Shown here piece by piece: positions 41,973-52,418 of a stretch of 64,000 nt of DNA. Made by a program: the position numbers and the translations under genes. The DNA is taken from the NCBI RefSeq assembly GCF_900105785.1, contig NZ_LT629799.1, positions 3,596,001 through 3,660,000 of the forward strand, in the 5' to 3' direction. The notes beneath the pieces were generated by a model. It saw only the letters and a list, made by a program, of their open reading frames with translations. It did not search any database and was not told the DNA's origin. The stretch comes from Microlunatus sagamiharensis (GTDB taxonomy: Bacteria > Actinomycetota > Actinomycetes > Propionibacteriales > Propionibacteriaceae). Position 1 is the first letter of the stretch; each line of letters opens with the position of its first letter.

Positions 41973-42104
41973 TGAGTATGCGAACGCTTCTGCCCGCAAT
42001 CCTCATGCTCGCTAAACCCACTGACAGAACCGTCTATCTGGCCTAGTCAGAACCCACTTCGAGTTTGTGAACCGTGAGGCCCTCAAACCGTGAACCACTC
42101 ATCG

Positions 42105-42187
42105 TGCGCGAGGGGGGACTTGAACCCCCACACCCTTTCGGGCACTGGCACCTGAAGCCAGCGCGTCTGCCATTCCGCCACTCGCGC
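42105..42187 (-). tRNA. tRNA-Leu(CAG)
   Basis: 83 nt. The acceptor pairs GCGCGAG with CTCGCGC, discriminator A, no encoded CCA. Anticodon stem CTGGC/GCCAG with loop TTCAGGT gives anticodon CAG. The long variable arm (TGCCCGAAAGGGTG) and GTTCAAGTC T-loop are class II Leu features. Its 3' end faces the accessory island, the usual side for integration. In mycobacteria a tRNA-Leu also sits beside fhaA. Confidence 0.95.
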
Positions 42188-42323
42188 TCGGTCAGCCCGG
42201 TGTCGCCACCTGCCTGACCAGCCGGAGAAGATTAGCACGGCGGGAGCGGCCGACCACGCGCGAAAGCGTCACGCGGACGCTCCCCGCGGAGCCGGGATGC
42301 GGGGTCCGGCCCGAGCCGCACCG

Positions 42324-42329
42324 TAGGGT
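42324..42329 (+). promoter_or_regulatory. -10-like hexamer TAGGGT upstream of fhaA
   Basis: Lies 8 nt before an in-frame ATG at 42338 and 23 nt before the preferred ATG at 42353. Likely promoter of the whole fha-pknB operon. Confidence 0.4.
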
Positions 42330-42352
42330 GGTCGCCGATGGAGAGGAGGGAC

Positions 42353-43153
42353 ATGGGGATCTTCCAGCGCTTCGAGAAGAGCGTCGAGGGTGCCGTGAAC
42401 GGTGTGTTCGCGCGCGCGTTCAAGGGCGACGTGCAGCCCGTCGAGATCGCCGCGCGCCTCCAGCGCGAGCTCGACGCCGAGGCCAAGCTCATGTCCCGCG
42501 ACAAGCGGCTCGTGCCCAACGACTTCACCGTCGAGCTCTCCCCCCACGACCACGACAAGCTCGCGCCGTACGCCTCGACGCTCACCCGCGAGCTCGCCGA
42601 CGAGCTGCGCTCCCACGCGGGCGACCGCGGCTACGTCTTCAGCGGCCCGATCCGCATCGACCTGGCGCTCGACGAGCGGCTGCCCACCGGGCGGTTCACG
42701 GTGTCCTCCGAGGCCGTCGCCGGCGTCGAGGTGCCCGAGGCCCCGGCCCGTACGCCGCAGCCCGAGCCGCGCCCCTCGGTGAGCGCGGACGACCGCGAGG
42801 ACCGCGACGACCGGCGTGGCCGCACGGTGCCGCCCGCCGGCCGGACCGGACGGGGCACGACGACCCTCGTGCTCGAGGTGAACGGCATGCGGCACCCGCT
42901 GCAGGCCCCGGGCCTGGTCATCGGGCGCGGCACCGACGCCGACCTGCGGATCAACGACCCGGGCATCTCGCGGCGCCACGCCGAGATCCGGGTCGACGCC
43001 GAGGGCCCCGGCAGCCTCGACATCGTCGACCTCGGCTCGACCAACGGCATCACCGTCGACGGGCACAAGGTCCGTCACGCGACGCTCCGCGAGGGCTCCC
43101 GGATCGAGATCGGCACCACGCGGATGCTCGTCCACGACCCCTCCGCCCGCTGA
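42353..43153 (+). CDS. fhaA: FhaA: DUF3662 plus FHA-domain protein
   Basis: 266 aa. The N-terminal DUF3662 domain (MGIFQRFEKSVEGAVNGVFA; QPVEIAARLQRELDAEAKLM; NDFTVELSPHDHDKL) is linked by an acidic/basic spacer to a C-terminal FHA domain with GRGTDADLRI, SRRHAEI and DLGSTNGITVDG. FHA reads phosphothreonine; in M. tuberculosis FhaA binds the phosphorylated MurJ pseudokinase to slow peptidoglycan synthesis. The ATG at 42353 has AGGAGG upstream; ATG 42338 is a leaderless alternative. First gene of the six-gene cluster. Confidence 0.95.
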   Translation: MGIFQRFEKSVEGAVNGVFARAFKGDVQPVEIAARLQRELDAEAKLMSRDKRLVPNDFTVELSPHDHDKLAPYASTLTRELADELRSHAGDRGYVFSGPIRIDLALDERLPTGRFTVSSEAVAGVEVPEAPARTPQPEPRPSVSADDREDRDDRRGRTVPPAGRTGRGTTTLVLEVNGMRHPLQAPGLVIGRGTDADLRINDPGISRRHAEIRVDAEGPGSLDIVDLGSTNGITVDGHKVRHATLREGSRIEIGTTRMLVHDPSAR

Positions 43154-43163
43154 GGCGAGACCC

Positions 43164-43637
43164 GTGTCGGAGATCGCCGTCACCGTCGTCAAGGTGCTGT
43201 TCCTGGCCCTGCTCTGGCTCTTCATCCTCTCCGCCGTCTCGGTCGTGCGCAGCGACCTCTTCGGGCGGACCGTGGCGAGCGACGACGGGCCGCAGGCCCT
43301 CGAGGTGCCCCGTCCCCCCGCTCGCAAGGTGCGCCGGCAGCGCGGCGCTCCCCGGGCGCTGACCATCACGCAGGGTCCCCAGACCGGTGACTCCGGCGTC
43401 TTCGTCGACCACGTGATCCTCGTCGGACGCGGGGCGGACTGCCAGCTGGTGCTCGACGACGACTACGTCTCCACCCGCCACGCCCGCGTGGTCGACGGCC
43501 CCGACGGGCTCTACGTCGAGGACCTCGGCTCCACCAACGGGACCTACGTCAACAACCAGCGCATCACCAGCCCCACGACGATCGGCTTCGCCGACGTCGT
43601 CCGCATCGGTCGAACGATCCTGCGGCTGGAGCCCTGA
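43164..43637 (+). CDS. fhaB: FhaB/FipA: membrane-anchored FHA protein
   Basis: 157 aa; N-terminal TM (VLFLALLWLFILSAVSVVRS), basic linker, then FHA domain with LVGRGADCQLVL, STRHARV and DLGSTNGTYVNN. In mycobacteria FipA links PknB signalling to FtsZ/FtsQ at the septum. 10 bp after fhaA; its stop overlaps the phosphatase start (TGATG). Confidence 0.95.
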   Translation: MSEIAVTVVKVLFLALLWLFILSAVSVVRSDLFGRTVASDDGPQALEVPRPPARKVRRQRGAPRALTITQGPQTGDSGVFVDHVILVGRGADCQLVLDDDYVSTRHARVVDGPDGLYVEDLGSTNGTYVNNQRITSPTTIGFADVVRIGRTILRLEP

Positions 43638-45085
43638 TGTCCCTCGTCCTGCGGGTGGTGAGCCACTCCGAGATCGGCCTGGTGCGCAAGAACAACCAGG
43701 ACTCGGGGTACGCCAGCCCCCACCTGCTCGTCGTCGCCGACGGGATGGGCGGCGCGGCCGCCGGTGACCTCGCCTCGGCGGTGGCCGTCGACACCCTGAT
43801 GCGGGTCGACGAGTCCGCGCAGGGCCCGGCGATGCTCGAGGTGATGTCCAGTGCGGTCGAGGACGCCAACGACCGGATCGCCGACCTCATCGCCGACGAC
43901 GTCGCCCTCGACGGCATGGGGACCACGGTCACCGCGGCGATGTTCGACGGGGCCGGGCTGGGCCTGGTCCACATCGGCGACAGCCGGGCGTACCTGCTGC
44001 GTGACGGCACGCTCCGCCGCCTGACCCACGACCACAGCTGGGTGCAGTCCCTGGTCGACGAGGGGCGGATCAGCGAGGCCGAGGCCTCCGTCCACCCGCA
44101 CCGTTCGCTGCTGCTGCGCGTCCTCAACGGCCAGCCCGGCGCCGACGCCGAGCTCGCGCTGCTCGACGTGGCCGCCGGCGACCGGTTGATGTTCTGCAGC
44201 GACGGGCTCTGCGGCCTGGTCGACGACCCGGAGATCGCCGAGCTCCTCGGGCTGCCCGACCGCGACGAGGCGCTGGCGGCGCTCGTCGCCGCCGCGCGGG
44301 CCGAGGGCGGCGTCGACAACATCACCGTCCTCGTCGCCGACGTCGTCGAGACCGCGACCGGACTGGTCGGCGAGCCCGCTGACGCGGCCGAGACCCCCGC
44401 GAACACCACCTCCTCGACCGTGCTCGGCGCCGCCGCCGAACGGTCGGTCCCGCCGGCCCGCGGGACGCAGCAGCACGAGGACATCGCGATCACCCGGACG
44501 GGCGCACCGGGCGCCCCGGCCCCCGAGGCGGAGTCGACGGACACAGAGGACGAGGAGGACGGGGAGGACGAGTCGGCCGGGGCCGTGCCGCCCGCCGGGC
44601 CCGGTCCGCGCGCCGACGAGTCCCGCTACGACCCCGTGCCGCCGACGCGCCGACGCTGGGCGCGCCCGGTCGTGACGGCGGTGCTCGTGCTGGTCGTCGT
44701 GGCCGCCGGGCTCGGGGCGGCGTACGCGTGGACGCGCAGCCAGTACTACGTGGGCACCGCGGGCACGCAGGTCGCCATCTTCCGCGGGGTGTCCGACGGG
44801 CTTCCCGGCCTGCCGCTGTCCGAGCTCTACGAGGTCCAGGACCTCGACGTCTCGACGCTGCCCGCCTACTACCAGGAGCGGGTCCGCAGCTCCATCGACG
44901 TGCCGAGCCTCGCCGCCGCGCGGGAGACGGTGACCGAGCTGCGCGACGCGGCCACGCGCTGCAGCACGAGCACGCCGCCGGCGTCCGCCAGCCCCTCGCC
45001 GAGCGCGAGCGTCGTGCCGAGCCCGAGCGGCAGCGCCGTCTCCGCCGCCCCGAGCGCCTCCGCCGGCACGGGACCGACCTGCTGA
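43637..45085 (+). CDS. pstP: PP2C-type Ser/Thr protein phosphatase
   Basis: 482 aa. The PP2C domain (about 1-240) shows KNNQDSGYA, VVADGMGGAAAGD, GMGTTVTAAMFDGAGLG, VHIGDSRAYLLRDG, CSDGL and VDNITVLVADVV, with the metal-binding Asp residues. An acidic linker leads to one TM (VTAVLVLVVVAAGLGAAYAW, about residue 345) and an extracytoplasmic ~120-aa part ending in a Ser/Pro-rich tail. It reverses PknB phosphorylation. Overlaps both neighbours. Confidence 0.95.
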   Translation: MSLVLRVVSHSEIGLVRKNNQDSGYASPHLLVVADGMGGAAAGDLASAVAVDTLMRVDESAQGPAMLEVMSSAVEDANDRIADLIADDVALDGMGTTVTAAMFDGAGLGLVHIGDSRAYLLRDGTLRRLTHDHSWVQSLVDEGRISEAEASVHPHRSLLLRVLNGQPGADAELALLDVAAGDRLMFCSDGLCGLVDDPEIAELLGLPDRDEALAALVAAARAEGGVDNITVLVADVVETATGLVGEPADAAETPANTTSSTVLGAAAERSVPPARGTQQHEDIAITRTGAPGAPAPEAESTDTEDEEDGEDESAGAVPPAGPGPRADESRYDPVPPTRRRWARPVVTAVLVLVVVAAGLGAAYAWTRSQYYVGTAGTQVAIFRGVSDGLPGLPLSELYEVQDLDVSTLPAYYQERVRSSIDVPSLAAARETVTELRDAATRCSTSTPPASASPSPSASVVPSPSGSAVSAAPSASAGTGPTC

Positions 45086-46470
45086 TGCCGGCCACCACGA
45101 CCGGTCCCGAGCGACCGCTGACCGTCGTGCCCCGCCGCCGGCGGGGCATCGAGCTCGTGCTGCTCGCCTTCGCGCTGGCGCTGGGCCTCGGCGCGTACGC
45201 GCAGGTCGACCTGAACGTCATGGGCGCGCTCGGGCCGGGTTTCGGGACGGTGGCGCTCGGCTGCACGGTCGCCGTGCTGCTCGTGCACCTCGCGGTCCGG
45301 TGGCGCCTGCCCTACGCCGACCCGCTGCTGCTGCCCTGCGTGGTGGTGCTGAACGGGCTCGGGCTGGCGATGATCCACCGGATCGACCTCATCAACGACC
45401 CCGTCGCGCACGGCGCCCGCCAGCAGCTGATCTGGACCGGGCTCGGGGTCGCGATCTTCATCGGGGTCGCGGTACTCCTGCGCGACCACCGCCGGCTGCA
45501 GCGCTACCCGTACACGATCGGCCTGGTCGGCGTCGCGCTCCTGCTGCTCCCGCTCGTGCCGGGCATCGGCACGGCGAAGTTCGGGGCGCAGATCTGGATC
45601 CAGGTCGGGCCCTACAGCTTCCAGCCGGCCGAGGCCGCCAAGGTGCTGCTCGCGATCGCCTTCGCGTCGTACCTGGTCGAGAAGCGCGACGTCCTCGCGC
45701 TTGCCGGCTACCGCGTCCTCGGGCTCGACCTGCCGCGCGCCCGCGACCTCGGGCCGATCCTCTCGGTCTGGCTGCTCAGCCTGGCCATCCTGGTCCTGCA
45801 GCGCGACCTCGGAACCTCTCTGCTCTTCTTCGGGTTGTTCGTGATGATGCTCTACGTCGCGACCGAGCGCGCCGGCTGGCCGGTGCTGGGGGTGCTCCTC
45901 TTCGCGGCCGGCGCGTGGTTCGGCTACCTGAACTTCGGCCACGTCCGCGTCCGGGTCGGCGCGTGGCTGCACCCGTTCACCGACTTCGACGCCTACTACC
46001 AGGTGATCAGCGCGCAGTTCGGGCTCGCGTACGGCGGCCTGCTCGGCACCGGCCTCGGGCTCGGGCGGCCGGGTCTGACCCCGCTGGCCAGGAGCGACTT
46101 CATCGCCGCGGCGATCGGCGAAGAGCTGGGCATGGCGGGCCTGATGGCGCTGATCATGGTCTACGGGCTGTTCGTCGCCCGCGGCCTGCGGACCGCGCTG
46201 CAGTGCCGCGAACCCTTCGGCAAGCTGCTCGCGGCCGGCCTGGCCTTCGCCTTCGCGCTGCAGGTCTTCGCCATCATCGGTGGGGTCACGCGGCTGCTGC
46301 CGCTGACCGGTCTGACCACGCCCTTCATGTCCCAGGGCGGCTCGTCGATGATCTGCAACTGGATCATCGTCGGCCTGCTGATGGTCATCTCCCACCAGGT
46401 GCGGCGCCCGGTCGCGACCGCGGCGAGCCGGCCCGACCTCGAGACGACCCAGGTGGTGCGGGTCGCGTGA
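45085..46470 (+). CDS. rodA: SEDS peptidoglycan glycosyltransferase (RodA/FtsW)
   Basis: 461 aa, 10-12 TM. ATG overlaps the pstP stop (TGATG). SEDS signatures: FQPAEAAKVLLAIAFASYLV, VLQRDLGTSLLFFGLFVMML, ARSDFIAAAIGEELGMAGLM and LTGLTTPFMSQGGSSM. Polymerises lipid II together with the class B PBP encoded next. Position between pstP and pbpA identifies it as the RodA-type SEDS protein of elongation. Confidence 0.95.
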   Translation: MPATTTGPERPLTVVPRRRRGIELVLLAFALALGLGAYAQVDLNVMGALGPGFGTVALGCTVAVLLVHLAVRWRLPYADPLLLPCVVVLNGLGLAMIHRIDLINDPVAHGARQQLIWTGLGVAIFIGVAVLLRDHRRLQRYPYTIGLVGVALLLLPLVPGIGTAKFGAQIWIQVGPYSFQPAEAAKVLLAIAFASYLVEKRDVLALAGYRVLGLDLPRARDLGPILSVWLLSLAILVLQRDLGTSLLFFGLFVMMLYVATERAGWPVLGVLLFAAGAWFGYLNFGHVRVRVGAWLHPFTDFDAYYQVISAQFGLAYGGLLGTGLGLGRPGLTPLARSDFIAAAIGEELGMAGLMALIMVYGLFVARGLRTALQCREPFGKLLAAGLAFAFALQVFAIIGGVTRLLPLTGLTTPFMSQGGSSMICNWIIVGLLMVISHQVRRPVATAASRPDLETTQVVRVA

Positions 46471-46480
46471 GGGTTCCGTC

Positions 46481-47923
46481 ATGAATGGACCGATCAGGCG
46501 CGTGGCGGTCGTGGCGATGCTGATGTTCGCCCTGCTGCTGGCCAACGGGACCTACATCGTGCTGTTCCGTCAGGGGCCGCTCGACGCCATGCCCCAGAAC
46601 CGCCGGGTCCGCGACGCCGAGTTCGCGCAGAACCGCGGCTCGATCCTCGCCGCCGGCAAGCTGGAGATCGCCGCGACGGTGCCGTCGAAGGACCGCTTCG
46701 ACTACCAGCGCAGCTATCCCGCGGGCAGCCTGTACGCGCCCGTCACCGGCTACTTCTCCTACGACCACGGCAGCACGGGCCTGGAGAACACCTACAACAC
46801 CCAGCTCGCGGGGACCGCGGACTCGCTGTTCGTGCGCCGGATGATCGACCTGGCGACGAACCGGACCCCGCAGGGCGCGAGCGTGCAGACGACGATCGTT
46901 CCCAAGGTCCAGGAGGCCGCAGCCACCGCGCTCGGAGGCCAGAAGGGCGCGGTCGTGGCCCTGAACCCCAAGACCGGAGCCGTGCTCGCCCTCGTGACGA
47001 GCCCGGGCTTCGACCCCAACTCCCTCGCCAGCCACGACGTCGACAAGGCCGACCGCGCGTACGACGAGCTGGCGGGCGAGAGCACGCAGCCGCTCAGCAA
47101 CCGGGCGGCCCGCGAGATCTACCCGCCCGGCTCGACCTTCAAGCTCGTCACCGCGGCGGCCGCGCTGGCCGACGGCAAGTCGCCCGACTCCAAGGTCAAG
47201 GCGCCGAACCGGCTCCGGCTGCCCGGCACCAGCACCTACCTGCCCAACTCCACCAACTGCGGCGGCACGACGGTGACGATCGAGCAGGCGCTGAAGGTGT
47301 CGTGCAACACCGCGTTCGCCAACCTCGGCCTCGAGGTCGGCGAGGACAAGCTGCGCGAGCAGGCGCAGCTCTTCGGCTTCGACGCCCGCCACCTCACCGA
47401 CCTCGGCGGCGTGGCCAGCCAGTTCCCCGACAGCCTCGACGACGCCCAGCTCGCGCTGAGCTCGATCGGCCAGTACGACGTGGCCGCGAGCCCGCTGCAG
47501 ATGGCCATGGTCTCCTCGGCCATCGCCAACGACGGCGTGCTCATGGACCCCTACGTCGTCAGCTCGGTCCAGGCCCCCGACCTCACCCCGATCGAGACGC
47601 GCAAGCCGCGGGTTCTCTCGACGGCGATGACGCCCGGCAACGCCGAGGCGCTGCAGCAGATGATGGGCGTCGTCGTCAGCCAGGGCACCGGCTCCAACGC
47701 GAAGATCTCCGGCGTCGAGGTCGGCGGCAAGACCGGCACCGCGCAGTCCGACCCGAAGCGCAAGCCCTTCGCCTGGTTCACCTCGTTCGCCCCGCTCGAC
47801 GACCCGCAGATCGCGGTCGCGGTGGTCGTCGAGGACGCGGACATCCCGCGCAACGACATCGCGGGCGGCCGCCTGGCCGCCCCCATCGCCCGGGCCGTGA
47901 TGCAGGCGGGCCTGTCACGATGA
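46481..47923 (+). CDS. pbpA: Class B penicillin-binding protein PbpA
   Basis: 480 aa; one N-terminal TM (VVAMLMFALLLANGTYIVLF), a dimerisation region, then the transpeptidase domain with SxxK in YPPGSTFKLVTAAA, SxN in KVSCNTAFANLG and KTG in VGGKTGTAQSD. Cross-links peptidoglycan made by RodA. Begins 10 bp after rodA. Its size matches actinobacterial PbpA. Confidence 0.95.
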   Translation: MNGPIRRVAVVAMLMFALLLANGTYIVLFRQGPLDAMPQNRRVRDAEFAQNRGSILAAGKLEIAATVPSKDRFDYQRSYPAGSLYAPVTGYFSYDHGSTGLENTYNTQLAGTADSLFVRRMIDLATNRTPQGASVQTTIVPKVQEAAATALGGQKGAVVALNPKTGAVLALVTSPGFDPNSLASHDVDKADRAYDELAGESTQPLSNRAAREIYPPGSTFKLVTAAAALADGKSPDSKVKAPNRLRLPGTSTYLPNSTNCGGTTVTIEQALKVSCNTAFANLGLEVGEDKLREQAQLFGFDARHLTDLGGVASQFPDSLDDAQLALSSIGQYDVAASPLQMAMVSSAIANDGVLMDPYVVSSVQAPDLTPIETRKPRVLSTAMTPGNAEALQQMMGVVVSQGTGSNAKISGVEVGGKTGTAQSDPKRKPFAWFTSFAPLDDPQIAVAVVVEDADIPRNDIAGGRLAAPIARAVMQAGLSR

Positions 47924-48029
47924 GGGTCCGGGGGGCGCGAGGGGTCCTGGCGCCACCGCGTCCGGACCGGTGGCAGGGCACGGGAGAGACAGCGAGGTCC
48001 GGGACCGGGCCGCAGGAGGGGACGAGGCG

Positions 48030-49988
<1,959 letters not shown>

Positions 49989-50039
49989 CGGATCCGTACC
50001 CCGCCCCTGCTCGAATCGAACGGGTCGTCGAATCGGTGC

Positions 50040-50045
50040 TAGCCT
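50040..50045 (+). promoter_or_regulatory. -10-like hexamer TAGCCT for leaderless alkB-like gene
   Basis: Six nt before the ATG at 50052, the spacing at which transcription would start on the start codon. Confidence 0.4.
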
Positions 50046-50051
50046 CGGTGC

Positions 50052-50840
50052 ATGTACGCGGAGGCCTCGCTCTTCGACGCCGGGCTCGACGAGCCCGGGG
50101 CTGGTGACGGCGCGCCCGGTGGGGTCGCGGTCGACCCCGCCATCGCCGGCCTGGTCCGTCACCGCCTCGCCCGTGGGGCGTGGCTCGACCTGCTGCCCGG
50201 CTGGGCGACGGGTGGCGACCTGCTCGAGCGGCTCCTGGAGGACGTGCCCTGGCGGGCCGAGCGGCGGCCCATGTACGACCGCGTCGTGGACGTGCCCCGC
50301 CTGCTGTGCCACTACGGCGAGGGCGAGCAGCTGCCGCACCCGGCGCTGGAGGCCGTCCGCGACGCGCTGAACGCCCGTTACGCGCCGGAGCTCGGCGAGC
50401 CGCTGGTGAGCGCGGGGCTCTGCCTCTACCGCGACGGCGCCGACTCGGTCGCGTGGCACGGCGACACCATCGGCCGGGGTCGCACCACGGACACGGCGGT
50501 CGCCATCGTGTCGCTCGGCTCGGCCCGGGAGTTCCTGCTCCGGCCGCGCGGCGGCGGTGCGGTGGCCCGCGCGATCGCCGGGGCGGACCTCGCCCAGGGC
50601 CGGCCCGGCACCCGACCCCGCGCCGACGACGCGGCGACCGGTGGCTCCCCCGCCCACCCCGGGGCCCAGCCGACGCGCGGCGTGACCGGCGCGGGCACGA
50701 TCCGGCACACGCTCCACCACGGCGACCTCGTCGTCATGGGCGGCTCCTGCCAGCGGACCTGGGAGCACGCCGTCCCCAAGACCACCCGGCCGGTCGGTCC
50801 GCGCGTCAGCATCCAGTTCCGGACCCGCGGCGTCAGCTAG
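50052..50840 (+). CDS. AlkB-like 2OG-Fe(II) dioxygenase
   Basis: 262 aa. Conserved front part DVPWRAERRPMYDRVVDVPR then LLCHYG, and the dioxygenase core with HxD in SVAWHGDTIGRG (about residue 135), the second His in RTWEHAVPKT, and the Arg pair in GPRVSIQFRTR. These bind Fe(II) and 2-oxoglutarate for oxidative demethylation of alkylated DNA or RNA. Between FLLRPRGGGAV and HTLHHGDLVVMGG lies a ~50-residue Gly/Ala/Arg insertion not usual in AlkB. Leaderless promoter candidate upstream. Confidence 0.9.
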   Translation: MYAEASLFDAGLDEPGAGDGAPGGVAVDPAIAGLVRHRLARGAWLDLLPGWATGGDLLERLLEDVPWRAERRPMYDRVVDVPRLLCHYGEGEQLPHPALEAVRDALNARYAPELGEPLVSAGLCLYRDGADSVAWHGDTIGRGRTTDTAVAIVSLGSAREFLLRPRGGGAVARAIAGADLAQGRPGTRPRADDAATGGSPAHPGAQPTRGVTGAGTIRHTLHHGDLVVMGGSCQRTWEHAVPKTTRPVGPRVSIQFRTRGVS

Positions 50841-50888
50841 CCCCGCCGCTCGCGACCTCCCACCGCGACCTCCCACCGCACGGCCCGC

Positions 50889-51644
50889 TCAGCGCGCGTC
50901 GGCCAGCAGCGCGGGGTGGCGCGCCAGCACCCGCACCGCCCGCGAGCACCGGCTGCGGACCGCACCCGGTGAGAGCCCGTGGAGGCGGGCGGCCGCGGCG
51001 CCGCTGAGCCCCTCGGCGTACACGCTGTGCAGCAGCTCGCGCGTCCCCGGGTCGACCAGGTGGTGCTCGCGGGCGACCCGCAGCACGGCGTCGGCCGACG
51101 GACCACCCGGGCCCGGGGGCTCCGAGCCGACGAGGTGGCCCGGGCCCCGCTCGGCGGCGACGACCACGAGGTCGGGCGGCACGGCCACGTCGCATCCGGG
51201 CCGACGGTCGCGGTGCACGGCCTTGAGGGTGTCGAGCACGAGGTTGGCCGCCACCGAGGTGCGACGACGCCCCACCGGGTAGGCCACGACCTCGCACCAC
51301 AAGGCCGTCACGTAGTCGTCCACCTCGGCGGCCCGGTCGAGCCCGGCCATCCGCACCAGCTTGGGCAGGAACGCCTGGAGCACCACCCGGGCGGCGAGCC
51401 CGTCGCCCGCCACCGCCTCCTCGAGCAGGGCGAGCAGCACCGCGTCGGGGTCCTCGGGGACGCGAGCGAGGACGTCGCCCGGCCGCGAGCACCCGGCCAA
51501 CGCCTCGACCCGGGCGGACCAGCGACGGCAGGCCGACCTCGCCCCCTCGTCGTCCTCGAGCTCCCGCCACTCCCGGTCGAGCCGCTGCAGCACCGCCGAC
51601 CGCGCCTCCGGCCCACCGTGTCCTCGACCCGCCCCGACCGCCAC
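50889..51644 (-). CDS. Sigma-factor-like protein
   Basis: 251 aa from GTG 51644, with GGGGAG upstream. The C-terminal 60 residues resemble sigma region 4: TRELLHSVYAEGLSGAAAAR then LHGLSPGAVRSRCSRAVRVL. Upstream, LVRMAGLDRAAEVDDYVTAL, WCEVVAYPVG and NLVLDTLKAVHRDRRP recalls a divergent region 2. Could be an ECF-type sigma or a non-promoter-binding relative. Divergent from the DUF3592 gene. Confidence 0.65.
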   Translation of the reverse strand: MAVGAGRGHGGPEARSAVLQRLDREWRELEDDEGARSACRRWSARVEALAGCSRPGDVLARVPEDPDAVLLALLEEAVAGDGLAARVVLQAFLPKLVRMAGLDRAAEVDDYVTALWCEVVAYPVGRRRTSVAANLVLDTLKAVHRDRRPGCDVAVPPDLVVVAAERGPGHLVGSEPPGPGGPSADAVLRVAREHHLVDPGTRELLHSVYAEGLSGAAAARLHGLSPGAVRSRCSRAVRVLARHPALLADAR

Positions 51645-51804
51645 CGTCTGCTCCCCTGCTCGGACCACGCTCTCCCCGTCGAGCGCCACTCTGCTCCGAG
51701 GGTGTTGTCCGAGGTGTTGTCCGACCCGGGCACGTTGTCGTCCGTCTCGAAACGGGTCGGTCCTGCTTGGCTCGCGCACAGGTCCGCGCCGATATCGTCT
51801 CCTC

Positions 51805-52320
51805 GTGAGCCGGCAGCGCTTCCCCACCACGGTCGGTGTCCTGGCCGCGGTCTACCTGGTGGCGATGGCCGCCGTGTTCGGCCTGCTGTCGATGCAGAAC
51901 GCGCAGTTCGTGCGCACCGCCGCCCGGACGGAGGGCACCGTGGTCGCGCTGGTGGCCCGGGCCCCGCTCGGCGGCACCCGCGACTCCCGCGCCGAGGCCC
52001 GCTCGCCCAGCCTCGCCCCCAAGGTGAGCTACGTCGTCGAGGGGCGCACGTACGACTACGTCGCGGCGCACGGGCGGGACCGTCAGCGGCTGCAGGTCGG
52101 TGACACGGTCACCGTGCTCTCCGCACCGGGCGACCCGTCCACGGCGCGGCTCGGCGGCGAGGGGCGGGACTCCGGGCCGCTGCTGAGCGTCGCGTTCGCG
52201 CTGGCCGCCGTCGTGCTCGTCGGCGTCCTCGTCCGGCTGCGCAGGCGTCGCACGCCCGTCCGCGGCGGCCCCGACGCGCCGCGCGAGAGGCGAGGAGTGG
52301 CCGCAGCCGTGGCAGACTGA
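51805..52320 (+). CDS. DUF3592 domain membrane protein
   Basis: 171 aa, GTG start. N-terminal TM (VGVLAAVYLVAMAAVFGLLS), extracytoplasmic beta domain (RTEGTVVALVARAPLGG, PKVSYVVEGRTYDYVAAHG, LQVGDTVTVLSAPGDP: the DUF3592 pattern) and a second TM (LLSVAFALAAVVLVGVLVRL) with a basic tail. Function unknown. Confidence 0.75.
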   Translation: MSRQRFPTTVGVLAAVYLVAMAAVFGLLSMQNAQFVRTAARTEGTVVALVARAPLGGTRDSRAEARSPSLAPKVSYVVEGRTYDYVAAHGRDRQRLQVGDTVTVLSAPGDPSTARLGGEGRDSGPLLSVAFALAAVVLVGVLVRLRRRRTPVRGGPDAPRERRGVAAAVAD

Positions 52321-52418
52321 CCCTCGCCCTCGGGCGGTGCGGACGCACTCGTCCGCGGGCCCGTTGCGGGCGACACCGGAGCGGTCCCGCTGGACGGCGA
52401 GCACCCGAGGAGGCTGGC

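Noticed and set aside
42105-42187. att-type duplication of the tRNA-Leu 3' end bounding the island
   Set aside because: No second copy of the tRNA 3' segment was found by eye on the left side; the island may have entered in several steps.
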